A stretch of 64,000 bases of DNA from Sellimonas caecigallum (GCF_045038405.1 NZ_CP173660.1:1302001-1366000), one strand, 5' to 3'. Positions 1 through 8,950 are shown, numbered from the stretch's first letter. Numbers and translations are program-made. The notes: generated by a model not told the origin, from the sequence alone.

Positions 1-105
1 AGAATCATTCACTCAGCACTGCAGTCAGATAAATATGTCTCCACCCACAGCGAGGGAGAAGAACCATATAGAAGGGTTGTAGTAACACTGTCCAGAAATA
101 AGTAA
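1..105 (+). CDS. khpB: KhpB/Jag RNA-binding protein, C-terminal end (partial)
   Basis: The first 34 codons of the window read in frame to a TAA at 103-105 and give the end of an R3H domain (RIIHSALQ..., EGEEPYRRVVV...). This is the usual C-terminus of KhpB (Jag, EloR), a KH/R3H RNA-binding protein involved in cell elongation. In Firmicutes it sits between yidC and mnmE near oriC, which fits the next gene here. The start is outside the window. The assignment rests on the short R3H tail and on gene order. Confidence 0.8.
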   Translation, partial: RIIHSALQSDKYVSTHSEGEEPYRRVVVTLSRNK

Positions 106-117
106 ACAAAGCAGAAC

Positions 118-165
118 AAGGGGTTGATTTTCCGAAAAAAGGGAAAGTCTGCCCCTTTTGTATTC
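118..165 (+). terminator. Hairpin between khpB and mnmE
   Basis: AAGGGG (118-123) pairs with CCCCTT (152-157), enclosing an inner TTTCC/GGAAA stem, and the 3' side runs into TTTTGTATT. It looks like an intrinsic terminator or attenuator between khpB and mnmE. The T-tract is short, so termination may be partial. Confidence 0.55.
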
Positions 166-192
166 TTTTGCGGGAAAGAAAAGGGAAGATAC

Positions 193-1563
193 ATGAAAAC
201 AACACAGACAATTGCAGCCATTGCTACGGCGATGACAGATTCCGGTATTGGAATTGTGAGGATCAGCGGACCGGAAGCTTTCGATGTCATTGACCGGATT
301 TATAAAGGGAAGAAGAAAATATCAGAACAGCCGTCCCACACCGTGCATTACGGATGGATAAAGGATGGGGAAGATACAATCGACGAAGTGTTGGTCATGA
401 TCATGAGAGGACCACACAGTTATACAGGTGAAGATACAATAGAAATAAATTGCCACGGCGGCGTCTATGTCGTCAAGAAAATACTGGAAACAGTTATCAA
501 AAATGGTGCAAGGACGGCCGAGCCGGGTGAATTCACAAAGAGGGCATTTCTGAACGGGAAGATGGATTTGTCCCGGGCGGAGGCCGTCATCGATGTCATC
601 CACGCCAAAAACAAATACGCGCTGAAGAATTCCGTAAGTCAGCTGCGAGGAGCGGTACAGAAAAAAATAGGAAAAATACGGGAAGAAATACTGTATCACA
701 CAGCCTACATTGAGTCGGCTTTAGACGATCCGGAGCACATCAGCCTGGACGGGTATGGAGAAAAACTGGTGGATAAACTGGACGAATTGTTGAAAACACT
801 CCAAAAACTCATGAAGGATGCGGATAACGGCAGGATGATCCAGGAAGGGATCCGGACTGTGATCATTGGAAAACCAAATGCCGGAAAATCATCACTTCTC
901 AATGCTCTTGTAGGGGAAGAAAGAGCAATTGTGACAGACATAGAGGGAACTACAAGGGATGTGCTGGAAGAAAGTATCCAGCTCAATGGAATCAGTCTCA
1001 ATATCGTTGACACGGCCGGTATACGAAAGACAGAAGATATTGTGGAAAAGATCGGGGTAAACAAGGCGAAAGATCAGATGCAGGACGCGGATCTGGTAAT
1101 TTTTGTGGTGGATGCTTCCAGAGAATTGGATGAAAATGATTTTGAGATTATCCGGATGATCAGAGAGAAGAAGGCTGTAGTACTTCTGAATAAGTCGGAT
1201 CTGGAGACAAAGATCTCCAAGGAAGAACTGAAACAATATCTGGACAAACCGATGATAGAGATTTCGGCCAAAGAAGAAGAGGGGATTCATGAGCTGGAAA
1301 CAATATTAAAAGATATGTTTTTCCAGGGAGAAATAACCTTTAATGATGAGATTTATATTACGAATATAAGGCAGAAGGAGGCGCTTGGAAAAGCGTATGA
1401 GAGCCTGCAGAGGGTAAAAGACAGTGTGGAGGCAGGGATGCCGGAAGACTTTTATACCATCGATCTGATGGATGCATATGAGGCGCTGGGAAATATTACA
1501 GGAGAAACGATAGGAGAGGATCTGGTCAATGAAATATTCAGCAAATTCTGTATGGGAAAATAA
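193..1563 (+). CDS. mnmE: tRNA uridine-5-carboxymethylaminomethyl GTPase MnmE
   Basis: 456 residues. With MnmG it forms the complex that makes the (carboxymethyl)aminomethyl group on wobble U34 of certain tRNAs. An N-terminal tetrahydrofolate-binding domain is followed by an inserted G domain with GKPNAGKSS (P-loop), DTAG and NKSD, and the protein ends in FCMGK, matching the family's C-terminal CxGK motif whose Cys is needed for catalysis. The ATG at 193 is preferred over an in-frame one at 124, because the extra 23 residues fall on the upstream hairpin and are unlike the family. The end overlaps mnmG by 35 nt, implying translational coupling. Confidence 0.97.
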   Translation: MKTTQTIAAIATAMTDSGIGIVRISGPEAFDVIDRIYKGKKKISEQPSHTVHYGWIKDGEDTIDEVLVMIMRGPHSYTGEDTIEINCHGGVYVVKKILETVIKNGARTAEPGEFTKRAFLNGKMDLSRAEAVIDVIHAKNKYALKNSVSQLRGAVQKKIGKIREEILYHTAYIESALDDPEHISLDGYGEKLVDKLDELLKTLQKLMKDADNGRMIQEGIRTVIIGKPNAGKSSLLNALVGEERAIVTDIEGTTRDVLEESIQLNGISLNIVDTAGIRKTEDIVEKIGVNKAKDQMQDADLVIFVVDASRELDENDFEIIRMIREKKAVVLLNKSDLETKISKEELKQYLDKPMIEISAKEEEGIHELETILKDMFFQGEITFNDEIYITNIRQKEALGKAYESLQRVKDSVEAGMPEDFYTIDLMDAYEALGNITGETIGEDLVNEIFSKFCMGK

Positions 1564-3424
1564 GGATGTGTATGATGTAGCGGTCATAGGGGCCGGACAT
1601 GCGGGTTGTGAGGCAGCCCTCGCATGTGCAAGGCTTGGGATGAGAACCATTGTATTTACAGTAAGCATGGAGAGTGTGGCTATGATGCCATGTAATCCAA
1701 ATATAGGAGGGACTTCTAAAGGACACCTTGTCAGGGAAGTAGATGCTCTGGGAGGAGAGATGGGAAAAATCATCGACCAGACCTTCATTCAGTCCAAAAT
1801 GCTCAACCGTTCAAAAGGACCGGCGGTTCACTCGCTGCGGGCGCAGGCAGATAAGGCTCGCTACAGTACAGCTATGAGAATGGTACTGGAAAATCAGGAG
1901 AACCTGGATATCAAGCAGACGGAAGTTACAGAAATACTGACAGAAGAGGGAAAGGTAACAGGAGTCCGCATCGTATCGGGCGCCGTATACCCGTGCCGGG
2001 CTGTCATTCTCTGTACGGGGACGTATTTAAAAGCGCGGTGTATTTACGGGGATGTAAGCCTGGAGACGGGGCCAAATGGACTGCAGGCTGCCACACATCT
2101 AACAGACTGTCTAAAAAATCTTGGTATCAGGATGTATCGGTTCAAAACAGGAACGCCGGCGAGAATTGACCGAAATTCCATCGACTTTTCTAAGATGGAG
2201 GAGCAAAAAGGAGATGAATATGTCACGCCGTTTTCCTTTACTACAGATCCGGAATCGATTCAGAGAGAGCAGGTTTCGTGCTGGCTTACGTACACAAATG
2301 AGAGGACTCATGAAATTATAAGAAACAATCTGGATCGCTCTCCGCTGTTTTCTGGAATGATCGAAGGAACCGGTCCACGGTACTGTCCGTCTATCGAGGA
2401 CAAGATTGTTAAATTTGCTGACAAAGATCGGCATCAGGTATTTATTGAACCGGAGGGAGAATCGACTACCGAGATGTATATCGGGGGGATGTCAAGTTCC
2501 CTTCCTGAAGATGTGCAATATGAAATGTACCGTTCTGTCCCGGGGCTGGAACATGCCAAAATTATGAGGAATGCTTACGCGATCGAGTATGATTGCATCG
2601 ATGCAAGACAGCTCTATCCGACGCTGGAATTCCGGGAAATTGAAGGACTCTACAGCGCAGGGCAGTTTAATGGAAGCTCTGGCTATGAAGAAGCGGCAGC
2701 TCAGGGGCTCATTGCGGGTATCAATGCGGCGTTGAAGATGAAAGGCGGAGAACAAATTGTCCTGGATCGTTCTCAGGCATATATAGGGGTTCTCATTGAT
2801 GATCTGGTCACAAAAGAAAGTCATGAGCCTTACCGGATGATGACGTCAAGAGCGGAATATCGCCTTCTTTTGAGACAGGATAATGCAGATCAGCGATTGA
2901 CAAAAATTGGATATGAAATTGGTCTGATACCACAAGAAAGGTATGAAAGACTGTTAGAAAAAGAAAAACAAATTGCATCTGAGATAGAACGAGTAGAACA
3001 TGTAAATGTTGGAACGAGTGAAGCGGTACAAAACTTGCTCAAACAGTATGGAAGTACTCCGCTTTCATCCGGATCTACCATTGCAGAGTTGATACGCAGA
3101 CCGGAATTAAGTTATGAGATTCTGGCGCCTATTGACCCGCAAAGACCAAATGTTTCACATGAAACATCGGAACAGATAAACATCAATATCAAGTATGACG
3201 GATATATTAAACGTCAGATGAGGCAAGTCGAACAGTTCAAAAAGATGGAAAAAAAGCGTATTCCAGAAGATATCGATTATGACAAAGTGAAAAGCCTGCG
3301 GATTGAAGCTGTTCAGAAATTGAAAGAGCAGCGTCCGGTATCTATCGGACAGGCATCCAGAATATCTGGAGTTTCACCTGCTGACATATCTGTACTCCTT
3401 GTTTATCTGGAATCAATTCGATAG
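1529..3424 (+). CDS. mnmG: tRNA uridine-5-carboxymethylaminomethyl synthesis enzyme MnmG
   Basis: 631 residues, the normal length of MnmG (GidA). It is the FAD/NADH-dependent partner of MnmE in wobble-uridine modification. The N-terminal Rossmann motif GAGHAGCEAALA binds FAD, followed by the family segments CNPNIGGTSKGHLVREVDA and NGSSGYEEAAAQGL. The ATG lies inside the 3' end of mnmE with GGAGAGGA about 8 nt upstream. A parS site is embedded in the coding sequence at 3151-3166. Confidence 0.98.
   Translation: MKYSANSVWENKDVYDVAVIGAGHAGCEAALACARLGMRTIVFTVSMESVAMMPCNPNIGGTSKGHLVREVDALGGEMGKIIDQTFIQSKMLNRSKGPAVHSLRAQADKARYSTAMRMVLENQENLDIKQTEVTEILTEEGKVTGVRIVSGAVYPCRAVILCTGTYLKARCIYGDVSLETGPNGLQAATHLTDCLKNLGIRMYRFKTGTPARIDRNSIDFSKMEEQKGDEYVTPFSFTTDPESIQREQVSCWLTYTNERTHEIIRNNLDRSPLFSGMIEGTGPRYCPSIEDKIVKFADKDRHQVFIEPEGESTTEMYIGGMSSSLPEDVQYEMYRSVPGLEHAKIMRNAYAIEYDCIDARQLYPTLEFREIEGLYSAGQFNGSSGYEEAAAQGLIAGINAALKMKGGEQIVLDRSQAYIGVLIDDLVTKESHEPYRMMTSRAEYRLLLRQDNADQRLTKIGYEIGLIPQERYERLLEKEKQIASEIERVEHVNVGTSEAVQNLLKQYGSTPLSSGSTIAELIRRPELSYEILAPIDPQRPNVSHETSEQININIKYDGYIKRQMRQVEQFKKMEKKRIPEDIDYDKVKSLRIEAVQKLKEQRPVSIGQASRISGVSPADISVLLVYLESIR
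3151..3166. promoter_or_regulatory. parS site inside mnmG
   Basis: TGTTTCACATGAAACA differs from the Firmicutes parS palindrome TGTTTCACGTGAAACA at one central base. It is one of four good copies within about 3.5 kb around parAB and is expected to be bound by the chromosomal ParB. Confidence 0.9.
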
Positions 3425-3488
3425 TCTGGAAAAGTAGTTTTTTGTACACTGATTTGTGAAAAAAATAAAGTATAGAAAAGGGAGAAAT

Positions 3489-4202
3489 ATGAATACACTT
3501 TTTGAAAAAAAACTTGACGCCTTGGGATTGAAACTAAATGAAAAACAATATGCACAGTTTGATCGTTACTATGAGATGCTGGTAGAATGGAACAAAGTAA
3601 TGAATCTTACTGGTATCACAGAATATGATGAGGTCAATGAAAAACATTTTGTGGACAGCCTGTCAATTGTAAAGATCGTTGATCTGAATCAGGTAAAAAA
3701 GGTAATTGATATTGGAACTGGAGCTGGATTTCCGGGACTCCCTTTGAAAATTGCATTTCCGGAACTGGAGGTTGTTCTGCTGGATTCTCTCAATAAGCGA
3801 ATTCAGTTTTTAAATGCAGTGATCAAAGAGCTGGGATTGGATGGGATTTCTACGATACATGGAAGGGCAGAGGATTTTGCAAAAAAAGCCGAGTACAGAG
3901 AAAGTTTTGATCTCTGTGTTTCCAGAGCAGTAGCCAATCTTGCATCTCTGTCGGAATATTGTCTTCCTTATGTGAAAGTGGGAGGTAAATTTATTTCTTA
4001 TAAATCCGGAGAGATAGATGAGGAAGTAAAAGAGTCAGAAAAGGCAGTATTTATACTGGGAGGAACGATTTCAGGTGTGATAAAGTTTACCCTGCCGGAT
4101 ACAGATATAAAGAGGTCTTTTGTTGTGGCTGACAAGAAAAAACAGACGGCAAAAAAATATCCGCGAAAGGCTGGTATGCCGACAAAAGAGCCGTTAAAAT
4201 AG
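3489..4202 (+). CDS. rsmG: 16S rRNA (guanine527-N7)-methyltransferase RsmG
   Basis: 237 residues, the usual RsmG (GidB) length. It uses S-adenosylmethionine to methylate G527 of 16S rRNA. The SAM-binding motif is IDIGTGAGFPGLPLKIAFP, followed by the acidic LLDSL strand and a typical SRAVA segment. The ATG at 3489 follows AAAGGGAGAAAT; a start 11 codons upstream lacks a ribosome binding site. It follows mnmG by 64 nt and ends just before a terminator that contains parS. Confidence 0.96.
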   Translation: MNTLFEKKLDALGLKLNEKQYAQFDRYYEMLVEWNKVMNLTGITEYDEVNEKHFVDSLSIVKIVDLNQVKKVIDIGTGAGFPGLPLKIAFPELEVVLLDSLNKRIQFLNAVIKELGLDGISTIHGRAEDFAKKAEYRESFDLCVSRAVANLASLSEYCLPYVKVGGKFISYKSGEIDEEVKESEKAVFILGGTISGVIKFTLPDTDIKRSFVVADKKKQTAKKYPRKAGMPTKEPLK

Positions 4203-4222
4203 TTTTTAAATAAAAGCCCGTA

Positions 4223-4262
4223 TAAAAATGGAGATGTTTCATGTGAAACATCTCCATTTTTA
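4223..4262. terminator. Bidirectional terminator containing parS
   Basis: A 40-bp palindrome flanked by A and T runs. Each half pairs with the other along 20 bp with only the central T/G unpaired. It lies between convergent rsmG and the hydrolase gene, so it can end both transcripts. Its centre (4235-4250) is a complete parS site. Confidence 0.85.
4235..4250. promoter_or_regulatory. parS site at the centre of a terminator
   Basis: TGTTTCATGTGAAACA is a one-base variant of canonical parS and forms the apex of the 40-bp terminator palindrome. The same bases may therefore load ParB as duplex DNA and form the tip of an RNA hairpin. Confidence 0.88.
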
Positions 4263-4270
4263 AGTTCGTA

Positions 4271-5224
4271 TTATTTCGGATCCAATAGAATCTCTACTTG
4301 TTCTGCAAAGACATTTGGGGCTTCCATCTGAGGAAGACGTTTTGTCTGAGATATGGAAATAATCTCGATAGATGGAAGAAATCTTTGGTACAGTTTTGCA
4401 TCTGCCTCATACATTGGATTTCCGCCGCCATGAATAATAAACACGCTGTTTGTGATGGAAGGAAGAAAAGATGCCAGATTCACATTTACATAATTCCCTT
4501 TCATACTTGCAAACAAATGTCGAGAACGCATATATTCAGTGTGGGCTGCTTCATAAAAAGTATTTACGGTAATATCTTCGATGAGAGCAGGATCATAATA
4601 GTATTCAGTTTCAAAAAGAGATTCTATACGTTTTTTAGCAAATAAAATATTGTAGAGTAAAGTGCCAATCAACGGCAGATTAATAAAATGATATAATAAC
4701 TTTGAACGTTTTGTAGGAACTTTTGCCAGGTCATGGAGATTCTGAGGATTTACAAAAATCATTTTATCTATCATTTCTCTTTCGCCTGTGCAGGCCATCA
4801 AAGCCAGAGGAGCAGAATTCCCGGATGCTATTATATCGCAAGGTTCTCCTACGATGTTTTTGATAAAATCAGAAATCATCTGAACATAGAGGAAATTTGT
4901 ATATGTCAGATTCGGTTTTTCTGAAGATCCACATCCAAGAAGATCAACAGTGTATACAGTGTGATTTTTTGATAATAGCGGAAGAACATTGTCCCACTCA
5001 CAGGAAGAACTGACAGGAGACAGATCGTGGAGCAGAAGCAGAGGTTTTCCCGTGCCTTTTTTTACATAATGTATCTTTCCAAATCTCCAGTTATATTCAT
5101 TTTCTCCGTTTTTGTGAAGCAGATTGTCAATAGTGGAAATATAAAATGTAAGTTTGTTGATGACATATATTGCTGCGGCTGACAGAGTTGCTAATATACC
5201 TAAAGTCCATAATTTTTTCTTCAT
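4271..5224 (-). CDS. Membrane-anchored alpha/beta-hydrolase-fold protein, probably not a standard hydrolase
   Basis: 317 residues. One N-terminal membrane segment (about residues 6-22) is followed by an alpha/beta-hydrolase fold: LLLLHDLSP (oxyanion region), DLLGCGSSEKP and a nucleophile elbow ASGNSAP with Ser137. The C-terminal segment KRLPQMEAPNVF aligns with the usual GH-P-x-x-E-P block, but Arg (about 296) stands where the catalytic His is expected. The gene is convergent with rsmG and divergent from parA. Substrate unknown; it may bind a ligand rather than hydrolyse one. Confidence 0.8.
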   Translation of the reverse strand: MKKKLWTLGILATLSAAAIYVINKLTFYISTIDNLLHKNGENEYNWRFGKIHYVKKGTGKPLLLLHDLSPVSSSCEWDNVLPLLSKNHTVYTVDLLGCGSSEKPNLTYTNFLYVQMISDFIKNIVGEPCDIIASGNSAPLALMACTGEREMIDKMIFVNPQNLHDLAKVPTKRSKLLYHFINLPLIGTLLYNILFAKKRIESLFETEYYYDPALIEDITVNTFYEAAHTEYMRSRHLFASMKGNYVNVNLASFLPSITNSVFIIHGGGNPMYEADAKLYQRFLPSIEIISISQTKRLPQMEAPNVFAEQVEILLDPK

Positions 5225-5347
5225 AAATTACCATGCCAACTTTCTTTGTTATGTTTTACCCTAACATCATTATTATACTACAATAGCATAGCCAAGGAAA
5301 GAAAAGAAACAATAAATTTTCAGACATAATAATAGAAGGATTTGTTT

Positions 5348-5363
5348 TGTTTCACATGAAACA
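5348..5363. promoter_or_regulatory. parS site upstream of parA
   Basis: TGTTTCACATGAAACA, identical to the copy in mnmG. It lies 30 bp upstream of the likely -10 box of parA, so ParB bound here could also affect parAB transcription. Confidence 0.92.
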
Positions 5364-5391
5364 TTTTCTAGATTCTGTATAGAAAAGGTGT

Positions 5392-5397
5392 TATAAT
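5392..5397 (+). promoter_or_regulatory. -10 box of the parAB promoter
   Basis: A consensus TATAAT 30 nt before the parA ATG. No good -35 hexamer is seen at the right distance, so this is a likely but not certain promoter. Confidence 0.5.
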
Positions 5398-5426
5398 AAT
5401 GCCTATGAAAGAAAGGTGAGGTATAA

Positions 5427-6197
5427 ATGGATAGAATTATCGCGGTTGCCAATCAGAAAGGCGGCGTAGGAAAGACAACAACTGCTATTAATCTGGCAGC
5501 ATGTCTGGCAGCAAAAGGGAAAAAAATATTGGCGATCGATATGGATCCGCAGGGAAATATGACCAGCGGGTTGGGGGTGGAGAAAGATCAGGTAGAAGCA
5601 ACAGTCTATGATCTTATTATCGGTTCCGCAGAAATAGAAGAAGTCCTTTGTAAAGACGTACTTGAAAACCTGGATGTCCTTCCAGCGAATATTAATCTGT
5701 CTGCCGCAGAGATTGAAATCATGGGTGTGGAAAATAAAGAGTACATCCTAAGAGGAGAAGTGGATAAGATAAAAGAAAACTATGATTTTGTTATTATCGA
5801 CTGCCCACCGTCTTTGAATATGCTCACGATCAATGCCATGACGACTGCGGACAGTGTTCTTGTTCCAATACAGTGTGAGTACTATGCGCTGGAAGGTCTT
5901 AGTCAGCTGATTCATACAATTGAGCTTGTGCAGGATCGTCTCAATGACAAATTGAGAATGGAAGGTGTCGTATTTACGATGTATGATGCCAGAACTAATC
6001 TTTCCCTCCAGGTGGTGGAAAATGTCAAAGACAATCTGGAACAGACTATCTACAAAACAATTATTCCTAGAAATATCCGGCTGGCGGAAGCTCCAAGCTA
6101 CGGAATGCCGATCAATCTTTATGATCCGAAATCCACAGGAGCAGAGAGTTACATGTTGTTGGCAGATGAAGTGATTCATAAAGGAGAGGAAGAATGA
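5427..6197 (+). CDS. parA: Chromosome partitioning ATPase ParA (Soj)
   Basis: 256 residues, a small chromosomal ParA/Soj. It is a deviant Walker ATPase that acts with ParB on origin segregation and DnaA control. The motif KGGVGKTTTAINLA (deviant Walker A with signature Lys), DMDPQGN and VIIDCPPSL are all present. An AAGGTGAGG ribosome binding site precedes the ATG. It overlaps parB by 4 nt (ATGA). Confidence 0.97.
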   Translation: MDRIIAVANQKGGVGKTTTAINLAACLAAKGKKILAIDMDPQGNMTSGLGVEKDQVEATVYDLIIGSAEIEEVLCKDVLENLDVLPANINLSAAEIEIMGVENKEYILRGEVDKIKENYDFVIIDCPPSLNMLTINAMTTADSVLVPIQCEYYALEGLSQLIHTIELVQDRLNDKLRMEGVVFTMYDARTNLSLQVVENVKDNLEQTIYKTIIPRNIRLAEAPSYGMPINLYDPKSTGAESYMLLADEVIHKGEEE

Positions 6198-7117
6198 CAG
6201 TAAAAAGAAGTGGATTAGGAAAAGGCCTCGGCAAAGGGTTGGACAGTTTGATTCCGGATAATAAAGGATCCAGGAAAAACAGTGCTGCCCAAAAAGAAAA
6301 CAAAGAAGAAACCGTATCATCAGGTGAAAGAATGGTAAAAATCAACAAGGTAGAGCCTAACAGGGAACAGCCAAGAAAAAAATTTGAAGAAGACTCTCTG
6401 CTAGAACTGGCAGACTCCATCAAACAGTTTGGAGTGCTTCAGCCGCTTCTCGTACAGCAAAAAGATGGATATTTTGAAATTATTGCAGGGGAGAGAAGAT
6501 GGCGCGCTGCTAAGCTGGCTGGGATCAAGGAGGTTCCGGTTATTGTCCGTGAGTACACAGACAAGGAAGTTGTGGAGATCGCTTTGATTGAAAATATTCA
6601 GAGAGAAAACCTAAATCCCATTGAAGAAGCTATGGCCTACAAGCGGTTGATGAAAGAGTTTCACATGAAACAGGACGAGATAGCCGAGAGGGTGGCAAAG
6701 AGCCGTACTGCGGTTACCAATTCCATACGTCTGTTGAAATTGGATGATAGAGTACAGCAGATGGTCATCGAGGATATGATTTCCACAGGACATGCAAGAA
6801 CGTTGCTCGGGCTGGAAGACGGCGAAGAGCAGTATGCTATCGCGAACAAAGTATTTGATGAAAAGCTGAGTGTCCGAGAACTGGAAAAACTTATCAAGGA
6901 ATTAAAAAATCCAAAAGAAAAGAAAGAAAAACAGTCCAGGGAAAATGATTTTATTTATCGGGATCTTGAGGAACGGATGAAGGGAATCATGGGGACAAAA
7001 GTCTGTGTAAACAGAAAAGCAAACGGAAGAGGAAAAATAGAGATAGAATACTATTCTGATGAAGAGCTGGAAAGATTATTTGAAATGATTATGAGCATAA
7101 AAGAAGGAGTCAGATAG
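6194..7117 (+). CDS. parB: Chromosome partitioning protein ParB (Spo0J)
   Basis: 307 residues. A CTP-dependent DNA clamp that loads at parS and spreads. The N-terminal KRSGLGKGLGKGLDSLIP matches the ParA-activating end. The ParB/Srx nucleotide-binding domain has GERRWRAAKLAG and ENIQRENLNPIEEA, followed by a helix-turn-helix (DEIAERVAKSRTAVTNSIRLL) and a C-terminal dimerisation region. A near-consensus parS lies inside this gene at 6657-6672, as it does in spo0J of Bacillus subtilis. Confidence 0.97.
   Translation: MTVKRSGLGKGLGKGLDSLIPDNKGSRKNSAAQKENKEETVSSGERMVKINKVEPNREQPRKKFEEDSLLELADSIKQFGVLQPLLVQQKDGYFEIIAGERRWRAAKLAGIKEVPVIVREYTDKEVVEIALIENIQRENLNPIEEAMAYKRLMKEFHMKQDEIAERVAKSRTAVTNSIRLLKLDDRVQQMVIEDMISTGHARTLLGLEDGEEQYAIANKVFDEKLSVRELEKLIKELKNPKEKKEKQSRENDFIYRDLEERMKGIMGTKVCVNRKANGRGKIEIEYYSDEELERLFEMIMSIKEGVR
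6657..6672. promoter_or_regulatory. parS site inside parB
   Basis: AGTTTCACATGAAACA differs from the 5348 copy only at the first base. It is embedded in the codons for the helix-turn-helix region of parB. Confidence 0.82.
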
Positions 7118-7118
7118 T

Positions 7119-7649
7119 ATGCAAAGCACGATCTTAGAGAGTATAGGAATCGATCCGTTTTATCTTTTTCTCGCGATGGCCATACTGATCGTCATTTTGT
7201 TTGTGATGGTAATCAGACTTCACATGAAACATGCAAGATTAAAGAGAAGCTACAGTCTCTTTATGAGAGGAAAAGATGGAAAATCGTTGGAGGAAAATAT
7301 ACAGGGTCATCTGGAAAAGATGGAAGAAATAGAGATGCTCTCAGAGGAGAATCAGATTGAACTGAGAGTAATAAAAGAAAGGTTTACCGGAAGTTATCAG
7401 AAAACGGGAATGGTCAGATATGATGCCTTTCATGAAATGGGCGGAAATTTGAGCTTTGCTTTTTCCATGCTGGATGGGAATGATAATGGATGGATATTGA
7501 ATGTGATGCACAGCAGAGAAGGGTGCTACATGTACATGAAAGAGATCGTCAGAGGTGAAAGTTATATGGAACTTTCAGACGAGGAGACAGAGGCTCTGGA
7601 ACGTGCAATATATCAGGAAACATATGATCTGGAAAAAGTAAATTCATAA
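7119..7649 (+). CDS. DUF4446 family membrane protein
   Basis: 176 residues with one N-terminal transmembrane helix (about 14-33, FYLFLAMAILIVILFVMVI), a basic linker with coiled-coil propensity, then a soluble domain resembling DUF4446 (YDAFHEMGGNLSFAFSMLDG...GWILN). It starts 1 nt after parB stops, so it is probably in the parAB operon. This linkage is common in Clostridia, but no function is established. A weak parS-like sequence lies in the gene at 7216-7231. Confidence 0.85.
   Translation: MQSTILESIGIDPFYLFLAMAILIVILFVMVIRLHMKHARLKRSYSLFMRGKDGKSLEENIQGHLEKMEEIEMLSEENQIELRVIKERFTGSYQKTGMVRYDAFHEMGGNLSFAFSMLDGNDNGWILNVMHSREGCYMYMKEIVRGESYMELSDEETEALERAIYQETYDLEKVNS
7216..7231. promoter_or_regulatory. 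Degenerate parS-like half site
   Basis: GACTTCACATGAAACA keeps the last 13 bases of the local parS form but loses the first three. It may be a weak or decayed ParB site. Confidence 0.4.
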
Positions 7650-7672
7650 ATAAAAGGAAGGAAAGAAAAATT

Positions 7673-8950
7673 ATGTTAGATATCAAATTTGTCAGAAACA
7701 ATCCGGATACAGTCAAAGAGAATATCAAAAAGAAATTCCAGGATGAGAAACTTCCTCTCGTAGATGAAGTCATCGAGCTGGATAAGAGAAACAGAGAAAT
7801 CAAACAGGAAGTCGAAGCGCTGCGTGCAGATAAGAATAAGATTTCAAAACAGATCGGCGCATGTATGGCACAGGGAAAGAAAGAAGAAGCAGAAGAACTG
7901 AAAAAGCAGGTTGAGGCAAATGCGGGAAGAACAGCAGAACTGTCTCAGGAAGAAAAAGAAGTAGAAGAAAAGATCAAAAAGATCATGATGGTCATCCCGA
8001 ATATTATAGATCCTTCTGTGCCGGTAGGAAAAGACGACAGTGAAAATGTGGAGCTGGAACGTTTCGGCGAGCCGGTTGTTCCGGATTACGAAATTCCGTA
8101 TCACACAGAAATCATGGAAAAATTCAATGGAATCGATCTGGAAAGCGCTGGAAAAGTGGCAGGAAACGGTTTCTACTATTTGATGGGCGATATTGCAAGA
8201 CTCCATTCCGCTGTGATCTCTTATGCGAGAGATTTTATGATCAACAGAGGATTCACTTACTGTGTGCCTCCGTTCATGATCCGCAGCAATGTAGTGACTG
8301 GGGTTATGAGCTTCGCTGAAATGGATGCGATGATGTACAAGATCGAAGGAGAAGATCTTTATCTTATCGGAACAAGTGAACATTCTATGATCGGAAAATT
8401 TATCGATACAATGCTTCCGGAGGAAACTCTTCCGAGAACACTCACAAGCTACTCTCCATGTTTCCGTAAGGAAAAAGGTGCTCACGGAATCGAGGAGAGA
8501 GGAGTGTACCGTATCCATCAGTTCGAAAAGCAGGAAATGATCGTGGTATGTAAACCGGAAGAAAGTATGGAATGGTATGAAAAACTCTGGAAGAATACAG
8601 TAGATTTCTTCCGCACACTGGATATTCCGGTCCGCACGTTAGAGTGCTGTTCAGGTGATCTCGCAGACTTGAAAGTAAAATCCTGCGATGTGGAAGCATG
8701 GTCTCCAAGACAGAAAAAATATTTTGAAGTGGGAAGCTGCTCCAACCTGGGAGACGCACAGGCAAGACGTCTTGGTATCCGTGTAAAAGGAAAAGACGGA
8801 AAATATTTTGCACACACATTAAATAACACAGTTGTTGCTCCGCCTAGAATGCTGATCGCATTTCTGGAAAACAATCTCCAGGCAGATGGCTCTGTGAGAA
8901 TTCCGGAAGCATTGCAGCCATATATGGGCGGTATGAAGGAAATAAGATAA
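7673..8950 (+). CDS. serS: Seryl-tRNA synthetase
   Basis: 425 residues, normal for bacterial SerRS, a class II synthetase charging tRNA-Ser. It has the N-terminal antiparallel coiled-coil arm (about 30-105, rich in Lys/Glu) and a class II core with motif 2 (SPCFRKEKGAHGIEERGVYRIHQFEK) and motif 3 (NNTVVAPPRMLIAFLENN). An AAGGAAGGAAAG ribosome binding site precedes the ATG. No T-box is seen upstream. Confidence 0.98.
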   Translation: MLDIKFVRNNPDTVKENIKKKFQDEKLPLVDEVIELDKRNREIKQEVEALRADKNKISKQIGACMAQGKKEEAEELKKQVEANAGRTAELSQEEKEVEEKIKKIMMVIPNIIDPSVPVGKDDSENVELERFGEPVVPDYEIPYHTEIMEKFNGIDLESAGKVAGNGFYYLMGDIARLHSAVISYARDFMINRGFTYCVPPFMIRSNVVTGVMSFAEMDAMMYKIEGEDLYLIGTSEHSMIGKFIDTMLPEETLPRTLTSYSPCFRKEKGAHGIEERGVYRIHQFEKQEMIVVCKPEESMEWYEKLWKNTVDFFRTLDIPVRTLECCSGDLADLKVKSCDVEAWSPRQKKYFEVGSCSNLGDAQARRLGIRVKGKDGKYFAHTLNNTVVAPPRMLIAFLENNLQADGSVRIPEALQPYMGGMKEIR

